NCBI RefSeq assembly: GCF_004339745.1
Contig: NZ_SMGP01000001.1
Span: forward strand, 806,001-870,000
DNA: 64,000 bases
DNA from: Paraburkholderia sp. BL9I2N2
GTDB lineage: Bacteria > Pseudomonadota > Gammaproteobacteria > Burkholderiales > Burkholderiaceae
Reading direction: 5' to 3'
A program made the translations under genes and the position numbers. Positions within the stretch are counted from its first letter, which is position 1. Every line of letters begins with the position of its first letter. Positions 36,030-44,948 of this stretch are shown piece by piece. The notes beneath the pieces were generated by a model that saw nothing but the letters and a program-made list of their open reading frames with translations, was not told the DNA's origin and searched no databases.

Positions 36030-37319
36030 ATGTCGAATCCAGCACATCGCGCACGCGCCGAGGGCCATTACAGCGTGCTCGTCATCGGCGGCGGGCAGGC
36101 GGGTCTGTCGGTCAGCTATTACCTCAAGCAGGCCGGCATCGACCATCTGGTCGTGGAGAAGAACACCGTGACGCACACGTGGCGTGAGCAGCGCTGGGAC
36201 GCGTTCTGCCTGGTGACGCCAAACTGGCAATGCGCGCTGCCCGGTTATCCGTATCGTGGCGACGATCCACACGGTTTCATGAAAAAGGATGAGATCGTTG
36301 CGTATCTCGACGGTTTCATTGAACACGTCGATGCGCCGCTGATGGAGCGCACTGAAGTCAAGCGCGTCAAGCAGCGTGACGACGGCGTCTATTCGATCAT
36401 CACGACGCAGGGCGATTTCACCGCGGATCAGGTGGTGGTGGCCTCGGGCGGCTATCACACGCCGATCGTGCCGCGCCTTGCCGAGCGCTTGCCCGCGCGG
36501 ATCGCACAATTGCAGTCGTCGGCGTATCGCAATCCCCAGGCTCTGCCTGATGGCGCGGTGATGGTGGTCGGCACGGGGCAGTCCGGCGCGCAGATCGCAG
36601 AAGATTTGCATCTGGCCGGCCGCAAGGTCGTACTCGCAGTCGGCGAGGCGCCGCGTTGCGCGCGTTTCTATCGAGGCCGTGACGTGGTCGACTGGCTCGC
36701 CGACATGCAGTACTACGACATGCCGGTCGAAAAGCATCCGTTGCGCGAAGGCGTGCGCGACAACACCAATCATTACGTGACGGGCCGCGACGGTGGCCGC
36801 GATATCGATCTGCGCAAGTTCGCCGCCGAAGGCATGGAGTTGTACGGCCGCCTCGACGATCTGCGCGACGGGCAATTCCATTTCTCGCCCACGCTCGCGG
36901 CCAATCTCGATGCGGCGGACGATACGTATAACCGGATTAACGTGAGCATCGACGGCTTCATCGAGAAGCACGGTATCGACGCGCTGCAGGGTGGCGCATA
37001 CGAACCGGTGTGGCGTCCGGCGCAAGAGCGCACCACGCTCGACGTGGAAGCGAGCGGGATTGCCGCGATCATCTGGTGTATCGGCTTTACGCCGGACTTC
37101 AGCTGGCTCGACGCCCCCGTGTTCAACGGTCGCGGTTATCCAGCGCATACGCGCGGCATCACGCCGATCGACGGCTTGTATTTCGTCGGCTTGCCGTGGC
37201 TGCATACGTGGGGCTCGGGGCGTTTCTCCGGCGTCGCGCGCGATGCGGAGTTCATCGTGCACGCGATTCGCGAGAAGGCACGCGAGCGCGCGTCCTTATC
37301 GGCCGCCGTCGCCGCGTGA
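36030..37319 (+). CDS. MSMEG_0569-family flavin-dependent oxidoreductase (Nit1C)
   Basis: A 429-residue flavoprotein monooxygenase-like enzyme. The FAD site is LVIGGGQAGLSVSYYL (about 15-30) and the NADPH site VMVVGTGQSGAQIAEDL (about 178-194), resembling trk/FMO-type enzymes. It could oxygenate the nitrile-derived or glycosylated intermediate, but no reaction is established. Last gene of the cluster, followed by a strong hairpin terminator. Confidence 0.9.
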   Translation: MSNPAHRARAEGHYSVLVIGGGQAGLSVSYYLKQAGIDHLVVEKNTVTHTWREQRWDAFCLVTPNWQCALPGYPYRGDDPHGFMKKDEIVAYLDGFIEHVDAPLMERTEVKRVKQRDDGVYSIITTQGDFTADQVVVASGGYHTPIVPRLAERLPARIAQLQSSAYRNPQALPDGAVMVVGTGQSGAQIAEDLHLAGRKVVLAVGEAPRCARFYRGRDVVDWLADMQYYDMPVEKHPLREGVRDNTNHYVTGRDGGRDIDLRKFAAEGMELYGRLDDLRDGQFHFSPTLAANLDAADDTYNRINVSIDGFIEKHGIDALQGGAYEPVWRPAQERTTLDVEASGIAAIIWCIGFTPDFSWLDAPVFNGRGYPAHTRGITPIDGLYFVGLPWLHTWGSGRFSGVARDAEFIVHAIREKARERASLSAAVAA

Positions 37320-37356
37320 CGTTGCCAGGCGCAAGTGCCAAGGATGGAGCAAAAAA

Positions 37357-37388
37357 ACGGCCGCTGCGTTCTACATCGCAGCGGCCGT
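37357..37388. terminator. Bidirectional terminator between Nit1C and phospholipase C
   Basis: A perfect 12-bp stem, ACGGCCGCTGCG / CGCAGCGGCCGT, with an 8-nt loop. Seven A residues precede it (37351-37357) and TGTATTT follows. It therefore reads as an intrinsic terminator strongly for the minus-strand phospholipase gene and more weakly for the plus-strand cluster. Confidence 0.85.
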
Positions 37389-37417
37389 TGTATTTCACCG
37401 AAGCTGTCGGCTAAGGC

Positions 37418-39529
37418 TTAACTACCCAGCGCCGGATCGCTCATGCTGCTCTTGCCGGTCTCGACGTGTCCGGCAAAGCGCCGCGCGAACAGCGGATCAG
37501 TATTGACCGTAATGGCCAGGTCGTACCAACCGTGGGCGTTGCGCAGATCGAGGTAGAGCTGGTCGGTATCGCCGCCGCGCACCGTACGCCTGATCACGTT
37601 GGTCGGGTCGTACGCGTTGATGATCTTGAACTGGGAAGGCGCGCTGCCCACGTTCTCCAGGCGCAATTGCAGATTGCCGTTCGCGACGTCATAACCTTCC
37701 TCGACTTCAGGCCGCGCGATGTCGGAGCCGTTCCACCAGCTGCGCGAGACCGGCTTGCCCGCAAAGCGGCGCAGAAAGCCATTCGGGCCGTACACGGTGA
37801 AGTCATAGCTGCCGTCGGCGTTCAACGGAAGCTGATCTTGCAGACGCTTGCCGGCTTCGACCGTATACGTGCGCGGCGCGTCGAGACCGTGAGCGGCGTA
37901 GACGAGAAACACCGCGCCGGCGCGGCCCGTATTGACGAAACGCATCGTGAGCTGGTTCGTCGCGCCTTCGCCGTGCACGCGCACGAACAACTCGTACGGC
38001 ACCGCGCGAGCGGGGCGCACGCCGGGTTCCTGTTTCGGCACCGCCTGGATGGCCGGTGGCAGCGGCACATAATCCGGATGGCGGTTCTGATCGGGCGGCA
38101 TGTAGCCGCTCGTGCCCGGCAGCGTCGGGAAGGCGTCGTTCGGATTGCTGAAGTTGAACGCCGACAGCAGGTCGCCGCATACCGCGCGGCGCCACGGTGT
38201 GATGTTGGATTCGCCAAGATTGCGCTCATGACCGAAACGCTTTTCGATGAAACGGATCACCGACGTGTGGTCAAACAGTTCCGAGCACACGTAGCCGCCT
38301 TTCGACCAAGGCGACACCACAAGCATCGGCACGCGCGGTCCGAGCCCATACGGGGCGGCGGGAATCTTCGCATCGCCGGGATAGATTTCGTTGCTGGTGT
38401 CGACGGTGGACAAACCGTTCGCATTCGACGACGGTGCGAACGGCGGCGACACGTGGTCGAAGAATCCGTCGTTCTCGTCGTAATTGATCAGCAAGACCGT
38501 CTTGCTCCATACCTCGGGATTCGACGTGAGAATCTGCAAGACCTGGTCGATGTACCACGCGCCGTAATTCGTCGGCCAGTTCGGATGCTCGGAATAGGCT
38601 TCGGGCGCGACGATCCACGACACTTGCGGCAAAGCATTATTCTGCACGTCGCGCTTGAGGATATCGAAATAGCCGTCGCCCTTCGCGGCGTTCGTGCCGG
38701 TGCGTGCGTTGTCGTAGAGCGGATTGCCGGGCTGCGCGTTGCGGTACTGATTGAAGTAGAGCAGCGAGTTGTCGCCGAAGTTGCCGATGTACGGGTTCTG
38801 CGTCCAGCCCCACGCGCCGTTCGCGTCGAGACCGGTGCCGATGTCCTGATAGATCTTCCACGAGATGCCCGCGTTTTGCAGCACTTCGGGATACGTGGAC
38901 CAGCCGTAGCCGAGCTCGGAGTTGTCGATCACCGGACCGCCGCCGCTGCCGTCGTTGCCCACCCAGCCGCTCCACATGTAGTAGCGGTTCGGGTCCGTCG
39001 GTCCCATCAGCGAGCAGTGGTACGCGTCGCAGATCGTGAACGCGTCGGCGAGCTGATAGTGAAACGGAATGTCCTCGCGCGTGAAATAGGCCATTGTCGT
39101 GGCGCTCTTGGCGGGCACCCATTGATCGTAGCGGCCGCCGTTCCATGCCGCGTGCGTGCTGGTCCAGTCGTGCGCGAGATCCTGCAGGAATTGCAGACCC
39201 AGATTGGGCGCGGTGGGGCGGAACGGCAGCACGTAGCCGACATCCGCCGCGAGCGGCTGATACCACACGGGCTTGCCGTTCGGCAGATTGATCGCGCGCG
39301 TGTCGCCGAAACCGCGCACGCCCTTGAGTGTGCCGAAGTAATGGTCGAACGAGCGGTTTTCCTGCATCAGCACGACGATGTGCTCGACGTCGCGGATCGT
39401 GCCGGTCTTGTTGTTGGCAGGAATGGCGAGCGCGTTGCGAATGCCCAGCGGCAGCATGCTCAACGCGGTGGCGGAACCGGCTGCATGCGCGGCGGAGCGC
39501 AGAAAATCACGGCGATTTTTTGAGGTCAT
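37418..39529 (-). CDS. Phosphocholine-type phospholipase C, Tat-exported
   Basis: A 703-residue phospholipase C of the PlcN/PlcH class (phosphoesterase family). The Tat signal is KNRRDFLRSAAHAAGSATAL at the N-terminus. The phosphoesterase domain shows HIVVLMQENRSFDHYFGTLKGVRGFGD, MWSGWVGNDG and LINYDENDGFFDHVSPP, where metal and catalytic residues lie. Two C-terminal DUF756-type domains complete the protein. It would hydrolyse phosphatidylcholine or related lipids outside the cytoplasm. The start at 39529 places the Tat motif at residues 5-10. A lipoprotein gene lies 81 bp upstream on the same strand. Confidence 0.92.
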   Translation of the reverse strand: MTSKNRRDFLRSAAHAAGSATALSMLPLGIRNALAIPANNKTGTIRDVEHIVVLMQENRSFDHYFGTLKGVRGFGDTRAINLPNGKPVWYQPLAADVGYVLPFRPTAPNLGLQFLQDLAHDWTSTHAAWNGGRYDQWVPAKSATTMAYFTREDIPFHYQLADAFTICDAYHCSLMGPTDPNRYYMWSGWVGNDGSGGGPVIDNSELGYGWSTYPEVLQNAGISWKIYQDIGTGLDANGAWGWTQNPYIGNFGDNSLLYFNQYRNAQPGNPLYDNARTGTNAAKGDGYFDILKRDVQNNALPQVSWIVAPEAYSEHPNWPTNYGAWYIDQVLQILTSNPEVWSKTVLLINYDENDGFFDHVSPPFAPSSNANGLSTVDTSNEIYPGDAKIPAAPYGLGPRVPMLVVSPWSKGGYVCSELFDHTSVIRFIEKRFGHERNLGESNITPWRRAVCGDLLSAFNFSNPNDAFPTLPGTSGYMPPDQNRHPDYVPLPPAIQAVPKQEPGVRPARAVPYELFVRVHGEGATNQLTMRFVNTGRAGAVFLVYAAHGLDAPRTYTVEAGKRLQDQLPLNADGSYDFTVYGPNGFLRRFAGKPVSRSWWNGSDIARPEVEEGYDVANGNLQLRLENVGSAPSQFKIINAYDPTNVIRRTVRGGDTDQLYLDLRNAHGWYDLAITVNTDPLFARRFAGHVETGKSSMSDPALGS

Positions 39530-39610
39530 GGTATTGGCTTTTGATCTTCGGTGGAGGAACGAGACACGTGGCGCGCGAGCCTCGCCCGCGCGTCGCGTGC
39601 CACGCAAAAC

Positions 39611-39937
39611 TCAGTCGACGGTGTGGATCACAGGTGTGGCGAGCGGCGTCGACGCGGCGGCGGACAATGCCGGATCGGCGCTTGATGCGGGTAGTGCAGG
39701 GGTTTGAATCGTCAGTGCTGGGGGCGCGGGTGAAGCGGAAGATGGATTCGCCGACAGAACCGTGGCGGCGCTGCTGTCGCCGGCGGAACTCTCGGTCGAA
39801 CTAAGGGCGCGTGTGTCCGGGGCTTTGTCGTCGTCGTTGCCGCAAGCGCCGAGCAGCATGCAGAGCGAAACGGCGGCCAGTGCGCCCGCCAAACGTTTGC
39901 GATGGAAGGCAATAGACGGCTGCGACACAATAGACAT
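39611..39937 (-). CDS. Small lipoprotein upstream of phospholipase C
   Basis: A 108-residue putative lipoprotein. The signal peptide ends with the lipobox LLGAC, Cys32 being the lipidated residue; the mature part is about 77 residues of Ser/Ala/Pro/Thr-rich low-complexity sequence ending in ATPVIHTVD. GGAGAC precedes the ATG at 39937. It is co-oriented with the phospholipase gene and probably co-transcribed; a tethering or chaperone role is only a guess. I know no family for it. Confidence 0.65.
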   Translation of the reverse strand: MSIVSQPSIAFHRKRLAGALAAVSLCMLLGACGNDDDKAPDTRALSSTESSAGDSSAATVLSANPSSASPAPPALTIQTPALPASSADPALSAAASTPLATPVIHTVD

Positions 39938-40130
39938 GGCAATGTCTCCGGCACGGGGAAGTTGCGCCAGGGCATCCATGTGCCCAGGTCAGCGATGCGC
40001 AAGAATAGTCGCTTACCTGTGTAACTTTTGTGAAGATGTGGAAATTTGGGTATTTGTTGAGAATTGGGCGGCGTGCGATTACGTCTAGGCCAGCCAATAG
40101 GTATGCGCTGTTCGGCGTCGGGAAGGTGGC

Positions 40131-40973
40131 TTAGCGCTGCGTCAGAACGAATGCCGCAATGGCTTCGTTCAACGGCCCTGGCGCATCGCGATGCGGCGAG
40201 TGGCCGCAAGCGTCGAGTTTGACCAGTTGCGCATGCGGCACGTGTGCGGCGATCGTGTCGATCTGCGCCATCGTGCCGTAGTTGTCGTCATGGCCTTGGA
40301 CCGCGAGCAAGGGCTTGCGGATAGACGCCAGTTCCCGGGCAATGGACCACTGCCTGAAAGCCGGATTCAACCAGATGTCGTTCCAGCCATAGAACGCGGA
40401 ATCGACGTCCGCGTGATAGCGGCTGAGCTTGCTGCGCAGGTCGGTGGTTTCGTAGAGTTGTTTGGTCTGCGCGATGCTATCCACCGAAATATCTTCGACG
40501 AAGACATGCGGCGCAATCGCCATCGCGCCAGCCAACTCGTCGGGATGGAGCGCCGCGTACAACAGCGTGATCGAACCGCCGTCGCTATGGCCGATGACCC
40601 ACATGCGCCGGCGTTCGCGCATATCGATATCGAGTGCGTCGAGCAACGCGGGCAGGATATCGCGCGCCTGCGCCGTCATGAAATCGACGGGCCACTTCAC
40701 CTCATGCGGGCGCGGTGTGGAAAGCCCGTAACCGGGCCGCGAATAAACAAGCCCGCGCATGCCGAGCCGCTCGCACAGCGCTTGCGGCCAGTCGCGCCAC
40801 ATCGCGATCGACCCGAGGCCTTCATGCAGGAAGACGGCGATCGGCGCGTTGCCCGCCGCTTCATTCACCCAGCGATACTCGATGCGCAACGGTCCATGCG
40901 ACGCGGTAGCGGGCAAGTCAGCGAAATTGCTAGCGGTCGTTGCTGCAACGTTGCCAATGGCGGGGTTCTGCAT
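40131..40973 (-). CDS. Alpha/beta hydrolase of the box operon
   Basis: A 280-residue alpha/beta hydrolase with the nucleophile elbow GHSDGGS, a HEGLGSIAMW oxyanion region and a likely catalytic His in DACGHSPHRDAP. It begins 8 bp after the benzoate-CoA ligase stop, so it is in the same operon. Hydrolases of this kind occur in several box clusters, and an ester or CoA-thioester (for example a dead-end benzoyl- or dehydroadipyl-CoA) is a reasonable target. Its substrate is not established. Confidence 0.82.
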   Translation of the reverse strand: MQNPAIGNVAATTASNFADLPATASHGPLRIEYRWVNEAAGNAPIAVFLHEGLGSIAMWRDWPQALCERLGMRGLVYSRPGYGLSTPRPHEVKWPVDFMTAQARDILPALLDALDIDMRERRRMWVIGHSDGGSITLLYAALHPDELAGAMAIAPHVFVEDISVDSIAQTKQLYETTDLRSKLSRYHADVDSAFYGWNDIWLNPAFRQWSIARELASIRKPLLAVQGHDDNYGTMAQIDTIAAHVPHAQLVKLDACGHSPHRDAPGPLNEAIAAFVLTQR

Positions 40974-40981
40974 AAATCACC

Positions 40982-42574
40982 TTATGACTGCTCGCGCAGT
41001 TTGAAGCGTTGAATTTTTCCGGTGGCCGTCTTCGGCAGATCGTCGACGAACACGATGTCGCGCGGATATTTATGCGGCGCGAGCCGGTCCTTCACGAAGG
41101 CCTTCAACTCATCCGCGAGTATCTCAGACGCCGCGAATTCACGCTTTAACACCACGAACGCGCGAGTCTTCACGAGACCGCCATGATCGACACCGACCAC
41201 CGCCGCTTCGAGCACCGCGTCGTGCTGCACCAGCACCATTTCCACTTCGACAGGAGAAACATACTGGCCGCTCACTTTGAGCATGTCGTCGCTGCGGCCC
41301 GCGTAGACATAGCAGCCGTTCGCCAGCCGGCAGTATTTGTCGCCGCTGCGAATCCACTCGCCGAGAAAGGTGGCGCGGGTCTTCTCGCGGTTGTTCCAGT
41401 ACATCACGGCCGCGCTCGGCCCCTTGATATACAGGTCGCCGACTTCGCCATCGGCCACGGCGTTACCGGCATCGTCGCGCAACTCGACTTCGTATCCCGG
41501 CACCGGGCGGCCCGTCGTGCCGTATTCGACCGCGCCCGCACGATTGGACAGGAAGATGTGCAGCATTTCTGTCGAGCCGATGCCGTCGAGAATCTCGCAG
41601 CCGAAGTGCGCGGTAAAGCGCTCGCCGATTTCACGCGGCAGCGCTTCACCCGCCGAGGTGCAAATGCGTATCGCGACATCGGCGCGCGCGGGCAGGTTGG
41701 GCGACACCAGCATGTTCGCGTAGAGCGTGGGCACGCCATAAAACACTGTCGGGCGATGCTTGACGAGGCGCGTGAAAATCGCGTCGGCGGTGGGGCGTTC
41801 CGCCATCAGGATCGCCGTGGCGCCGACCGACAGCGGGAACGTCAATCCGTTGCCGAGACCGTACGCGAAGAACAGCTTGGCCGCGGAGAACACCACGTCG
41901 CTCTCGGTGATGCCGAGAATCGGCTTCGCATACAGCTCGGCGGTCCAGTACAGGTTCGCATGCGTGTGGACGGTGCCCTTCGGTTTGCCGGTCGAGCCCG
42001 ACGAATACAGCCAGAAGGCGATGTCGTCACAACCCGTTGCGGCGGCCTTGGTGGCAGGCGCAGCGGCGTCGATCAGTTCTTCGAGCAAGGGCGCGAGGAG
42101 CGGCTCGCCTTCACACGGCTGCGAGACGATCAACTGACAACCGTCATGTTCGGCGGACTCCAACGCCTGCGTCACGTTCTGCAACAGCGCACCCGAGGCG
42201 ATCACGGCGCGCGCATGGCTATGCGTGAGCATGTACACATAGTCGGCGGGCGTGAGCAGCGTGTTCGCGACCACCGGCACGACGCCCGCGTAGAGCGCGC
42301 CGAGGAAGGCAACCGGCAGCGCAACGGTATCGAGCATCACGAGTAACACGCGCTCTTCGGGATGCACGCCGAGCGTGCGCAGTGCGCTCGCGAAGCGCCG
42401 CGCGCGTTCCTCGAGTTCACCGTAGGTGGCGCTGCCGGTGTCGTCGATATAGGCGGTTTTGGCGGCGCGCGTTTCGTTCAGCCGAAACAGGTAGGCCGCG
42501 AAATTGAATAGCGCGGGCGGCGCTTCGACCGTCGCGGCGGGCTGATTCGCCGTCTTGTCCAACAGGGCTTCCAT
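40982..42574 (-). CDS. bclA: Benzoate-CoA ligase
   Basis: A 530-residue AMP-forming benzoate-CoA ligase, the first step of the box pathway (benzoate + ATP + CoA to benzoyl-CoA). It has the phosphate loop YSSGSTGKPKGTVHTHANL, SVGATAILMAERPT, GIGSTEMLHIFLSNR and the C-terminal LPKTATGKIQRFKLRE. Length and motifs fit the benzoate/4-hydroxybenzoate-CoA ligase group. GGAGGAGACAC precedes the ATG. The operon order is DUF4863, boxD, ligase, hydrolase. Confidence 0.94.
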   Translation of the reverse strand: MEALLDKTANQPAATVEAPPALFNFAAYLFRLNETRAAKTAYIDDTGSATYGELEERARRFASALRTLGVHPEERVLLVMLDTVALPVAFLGALYAGVVPVVANTLLTPADYVYMLTHSHARAVIASGALLQNVTQALESAEHDGCQLIVSQPCEGEPLLAPLLEELIDAAAPATKAAATGCDDIAFWLYSSGSTGKPKGTVHTHANLYWTAELYAKPILGITESDVVFSAAKLFFAYGLGNGLTFPLSVGATAILMAERPTADAIFTRLVKHRPTVFYGVPTLYANMLVSPNLPARADVAIRICTSAGEALPREIGERFTAHFGCEILDGIGSTEMLHIFLSNRAGAVEYGTTGRPVPGYEVELRDDAGNAVADGEVGDLYIKGPSAAVMYWNNREKTRATFLGEWIRSGDKYCRLANGCYVYAGRSDDMLKVSGQYVSPVEVEMVLVQHDAVLEAAVVGVDHGGLVKTRAFVVLKREFAASEILADELKAFVKDRLAPHKYPRDIVFVDDLPKTATGKIQRFKLREQS

Positions 42575-42683
42575 GTGTCTCCTCCATCGGGTGGGCGCGG
42601 TCCGGCTGTTCTGTGCTCGTGATCCGCTCGATGCTTGCAGGCTAATGGGTGGGCTCGGTCCTTATCGCTGAACGCGTGCGCGG

Positions 42684-44279
42684 TCAGGCCGCCGGCAAAT
42701 GAGTCGCTTGCGTCAGCGCGTCGAGTGCCGCGCTCGCCGCCTGGATGGCCGAGCGCCGGTGATAGAAACCCAGCGCGCGCAAACCGCCCAGTTCTTCGCC
42801 GCCGCCCGCGCGGCCAGGGCCGCCGTGCAGGGACATCGGCATCACGTTGCCGCGACCGGTTTGACTCTGCTGGACCGAGGGCGAAATGGCATGCACGCGG
42901 CCGTGCGAATCCGCGAGTTCCAGTGCAAGGCGGCCGAGATGCGCGTCGTCGTTCGAATAGATCGAGGCGACGAGCGATCCCTGGCCGCGTCGCGCGAGAG
43001 CGACCGCGTGCGCTTCGGGCAATGCGTTTGCATCAGCGGTGACGCGATAGGGCGCCACGCTCGCCACCGGTCCGAACACCTCGACATCGTGCAGCAGCGT
43101 CGCGTTATCCGGATCGTTGACGACGAACAGATGCGGCGCGATGCAAGCCGCGATATTCGCGTCCGCATCGATGAGCGGTACAGCGGAGCCGTCGTAGGCG
43201 AGCACCGCTTCTTCGCGCAGCGCCGCGATGCCGGCCAGCACGTTCTCGTATTGCTCGCGGCTCACGAGCGAGCCCATGCGCACCGCCTCGTTGCGCGGAT
43301 CGCCGACGGTGATTTTCGCGAGCTTCGCCTTGAGCGCTTCGAGCACCGCTTCAAGTACAGCCTCGGGGACGAACGCGCGACGGATCGCCGTGCATTTCTG
43401 GCCGGATTTCACGGTCATTTCCCGTACCAGTTCCTTGATGAACAGCTCGAAGGCGGGCGTGTCGGGCGTGGCGTCGGCGCACAGAATCGCGCTGTTCAGG
43501 CTGTCGGCTTCGACGTTCAGGCGCGCACCGCGCTGCACGAATGCGGGGTGCGCGCGCAACGTGGCGGCGGTTTCGGCCGAGCCCGTGAACGACACCACGT
43601 CGAAGGACTGAATCTGATCGAGCAGGCCCGCCGAGCTGCCGCAAATCACCGAGAGCGCGCCGGGCGGCAAAATGCCGGCGTCGATCACATCGGCGACCAT
43701 GCGCTGGGTGAGCCACGCCGTTGCCGTGGCGGGCTTGACGATGACGGGCACGCCGGAGAGCAAGGCCGGCGCCGCTTTTTCCCACAAGCCCCACGACGGA
43801 AAATTGAACGCGTTGATAAAGAGCGCGACGCCGCGGGTCGGCGTGAGCACGTGCTGCACGCTGAACGATTGATCCTTGCTCAGCGAGACGCTATTGCCGT
43901 CGCGCAGCGCATGCACTTCGCCGAGCGACGCGCCGAGTTTCGCGTAATACGACAGCGTGAAAATGCCGCCGTCGATATCGACCGCCGAATCGTTGCGCGT
44001 GGTGCCCGAGTTCGCGGTGGCGATCGCGTAGTAGTCGTCGCGCTTCGCTTGCAGCAGCTTGACGATATCGGCGAGGCTGGCGGCGCGTTGCGCGTAGGTC
44101 AAAGCGCGCAATGCGGCGCCGCCGTTATCGCGTGCAAAGCCGAACGCGCGGGTGAGATCGAGGCCTTCGCTCGATACACGCACGAGCGCCTCGCCCGTCA
44201 CCGGATCGGTGAGCGTGACGCCGGCGCCGCCGCCGGCGATCCACTGGCCGGCCACATGGTTCTTCAAGAGTTCGGTCAT
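42684..44279 (-). CDS. boxD: 3,4-dehydroadipyl-CoA semialdehyde dehydrogenase
   Basis: A 531-residue aldehyde dehydrogenase that oxidises the semialdehyde formed after ring cleavage in the box pathway. NVEADSLNSAIL and the Cys-containing SGQKCTAIRRAFVPE follow the substrate and catalytic blocks of the family. The start at 44279 (MTELLKNHVAGQWI) is the normal N-terminus; the longer frame from 44615 overlaps the neighbouring gene. It is preceded after 8 bp by the DUF4863 gene. Confidence 0.93.
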   Translation of the reverse strand: MTELLKNHVAGQWIAGGGAGVTLTDPVTGEALVRVSSEGLDLTRAFGFARDNGGAALRALTYAQRAASLADIVKLLQAKRDDYYAIATANSGTTRNDSAVDIDGGIFTLSYYAKLGASLGEVHALRDGNSVSLSKDQSFSVQHVLTPTRGVALFINAFNFPSWGLWEKAAPALLSGVPVIVKPATATAWLTQRMVADVIDAGILPPGALSVICGSSAGLLDQIQSFDVVSFTGSAETAATLRAHPAFVQRGARLNVEADSLNSAILCADATPDTPAFELFIKELVREMTVKSGQKCTAIRRAFVPEAVLEAVLEALKAKLAKITVGDPRNEAVRMGSLVSREQYENVLAGIAALREEAVLAYDGSAVPLIDADANIAACIAPHLFVVNDPDNATLLHDVEVFGPVASVAPYRVTADANALPEAHAVALARRGQGSLVASIYSNDDAHLGRLALELADSHGRVHAISPSVQQSQTGRGNVMPMSLHGGPGRAGGGEELGGLRALGFYHRRSAIQAASAALDALTQATHLPAA

Positions 44280-44287
44280 GGCAGCGC

Positions 44288-44755
44288 TCAGGCGGGAGTG
44301 AATTCGATTGCGCCTTGCGGCAGGAGGTACAGCACCAATGCTTCGCCGTTCGCCACCGTCGGACGATGCGCGGTGCCGGGCCCGTACACGCACCAGCCGG
44401 CCGGGTGGCCGTCGAAGGTCGCGCCTTCGGTGAGCGGCATGATCAGATCGATCTCGCCGTTCGGGTGAACATGATGCGGACCCGCAATATCCTTCACATC
44501 GACGACGTCGACGGAAAAGCCGTGGGTCTCGGGCAGCGCCTTGAAGATGCGGCCGTAGCGAATGCCACCGCCTTCGCGATTGCACAGCCAGCCTTCGGCG
44601 ACACCGGTTCGGCACGCCTCGGCAAGTTCGCGGAACGTGGCGCTGTCCGCGGGATAGGCGTCGTTCAGCCAGCCGGCCAGTCTGCCGTCGAGCGGTCGGC
44701 CGTCGAGTTGCTCTGTGACGCCCGCGATCAGGCGCTGGAATTCATGTGGGGACAT
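44288..44755 (-). CDS. DUF4863 / PnbB-like cupin-type protein of the box operon
   Basis: A 155-residue protein of the DUF4863 family, to which 4-hydroxylaminobenzoate lyase (PnbB) belongs. An N-terminal helical part precedes a cupin-like half with GPHHVHPNGEIDLIMPL and GWCVYGPGTAHRPTV, whose His residues could bind a metal. The start at 44755 has GGAGG five bases upstream. It is the first gene of the minus-strand box arm, so it may detoxify or process a benzoate analogue. The function in benzoate breakdown is not established. Confidence 0.8.
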   Translation of the reverse strand: MSPHEFQRLIAGVTEQLDGRPLDGRLAGWLNDAYPADSATFRELAEACRTGVAEGWLCNREGGGIRYGRIFKALPETHGFSVDVVDVKDIAGPHHVHPNGEIDLIMPLTEGATFDGHPAGWCVYGPGTAHRPTVANGEALVLYLLPQGAIEFTPA

Positions 44756-44889
44756 GCGAGCCTCCAGATCAGCGCATTCGACCGCCACACGCACGTTAAT
44801 GCATGCGAGTCGTCGCGCCATCTCTGTGACGCTGCCAAAAAATCTCGACAGCGTTTGTTATTGGATCAATATTTGGCGAAAATTAACCG

Positions 44890-44920
44890 TTCACTCGGTG
44901 CCTGTCAAGCACTATAGTAC
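44890..44920 (+). promoter_or_regulatory. boxR promoter with BoxR-box-like motif
   Basis: A -35-like TTCACT (44890-44895) and -10-like TATAGT (44913-44918) are 17 bp apart. The -10 is embedded in GCACTATAGTAC (44909-44920), a motif repeated at the boxC promoter. On the minus strand TTGACA (complement of 44903-44908) could serve the divergent DUF4863-boxD operon. Confidence 0.55.
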
Positions 44921-44948
44921 ATGTATCGCAGTTCGGAGGCAGCAAAAC

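Noticed and set aside
37466..39523. A 685-codon plus-strand frame opposite the phospholipase C gene
   Set aside because: Its sequence is Arg/His/Ala/Val-rich with no family resemblance, and it mirrors the codon bias of the real gene on the other strand. A GC-rich shadow frame.
42699..44468. A 589-codon plus-strand frame opposite boxD
   Set aside because: Arg-rich shadow of the aldehyde dehydrogenase gene; crosses gene boundaries and has no start signal.
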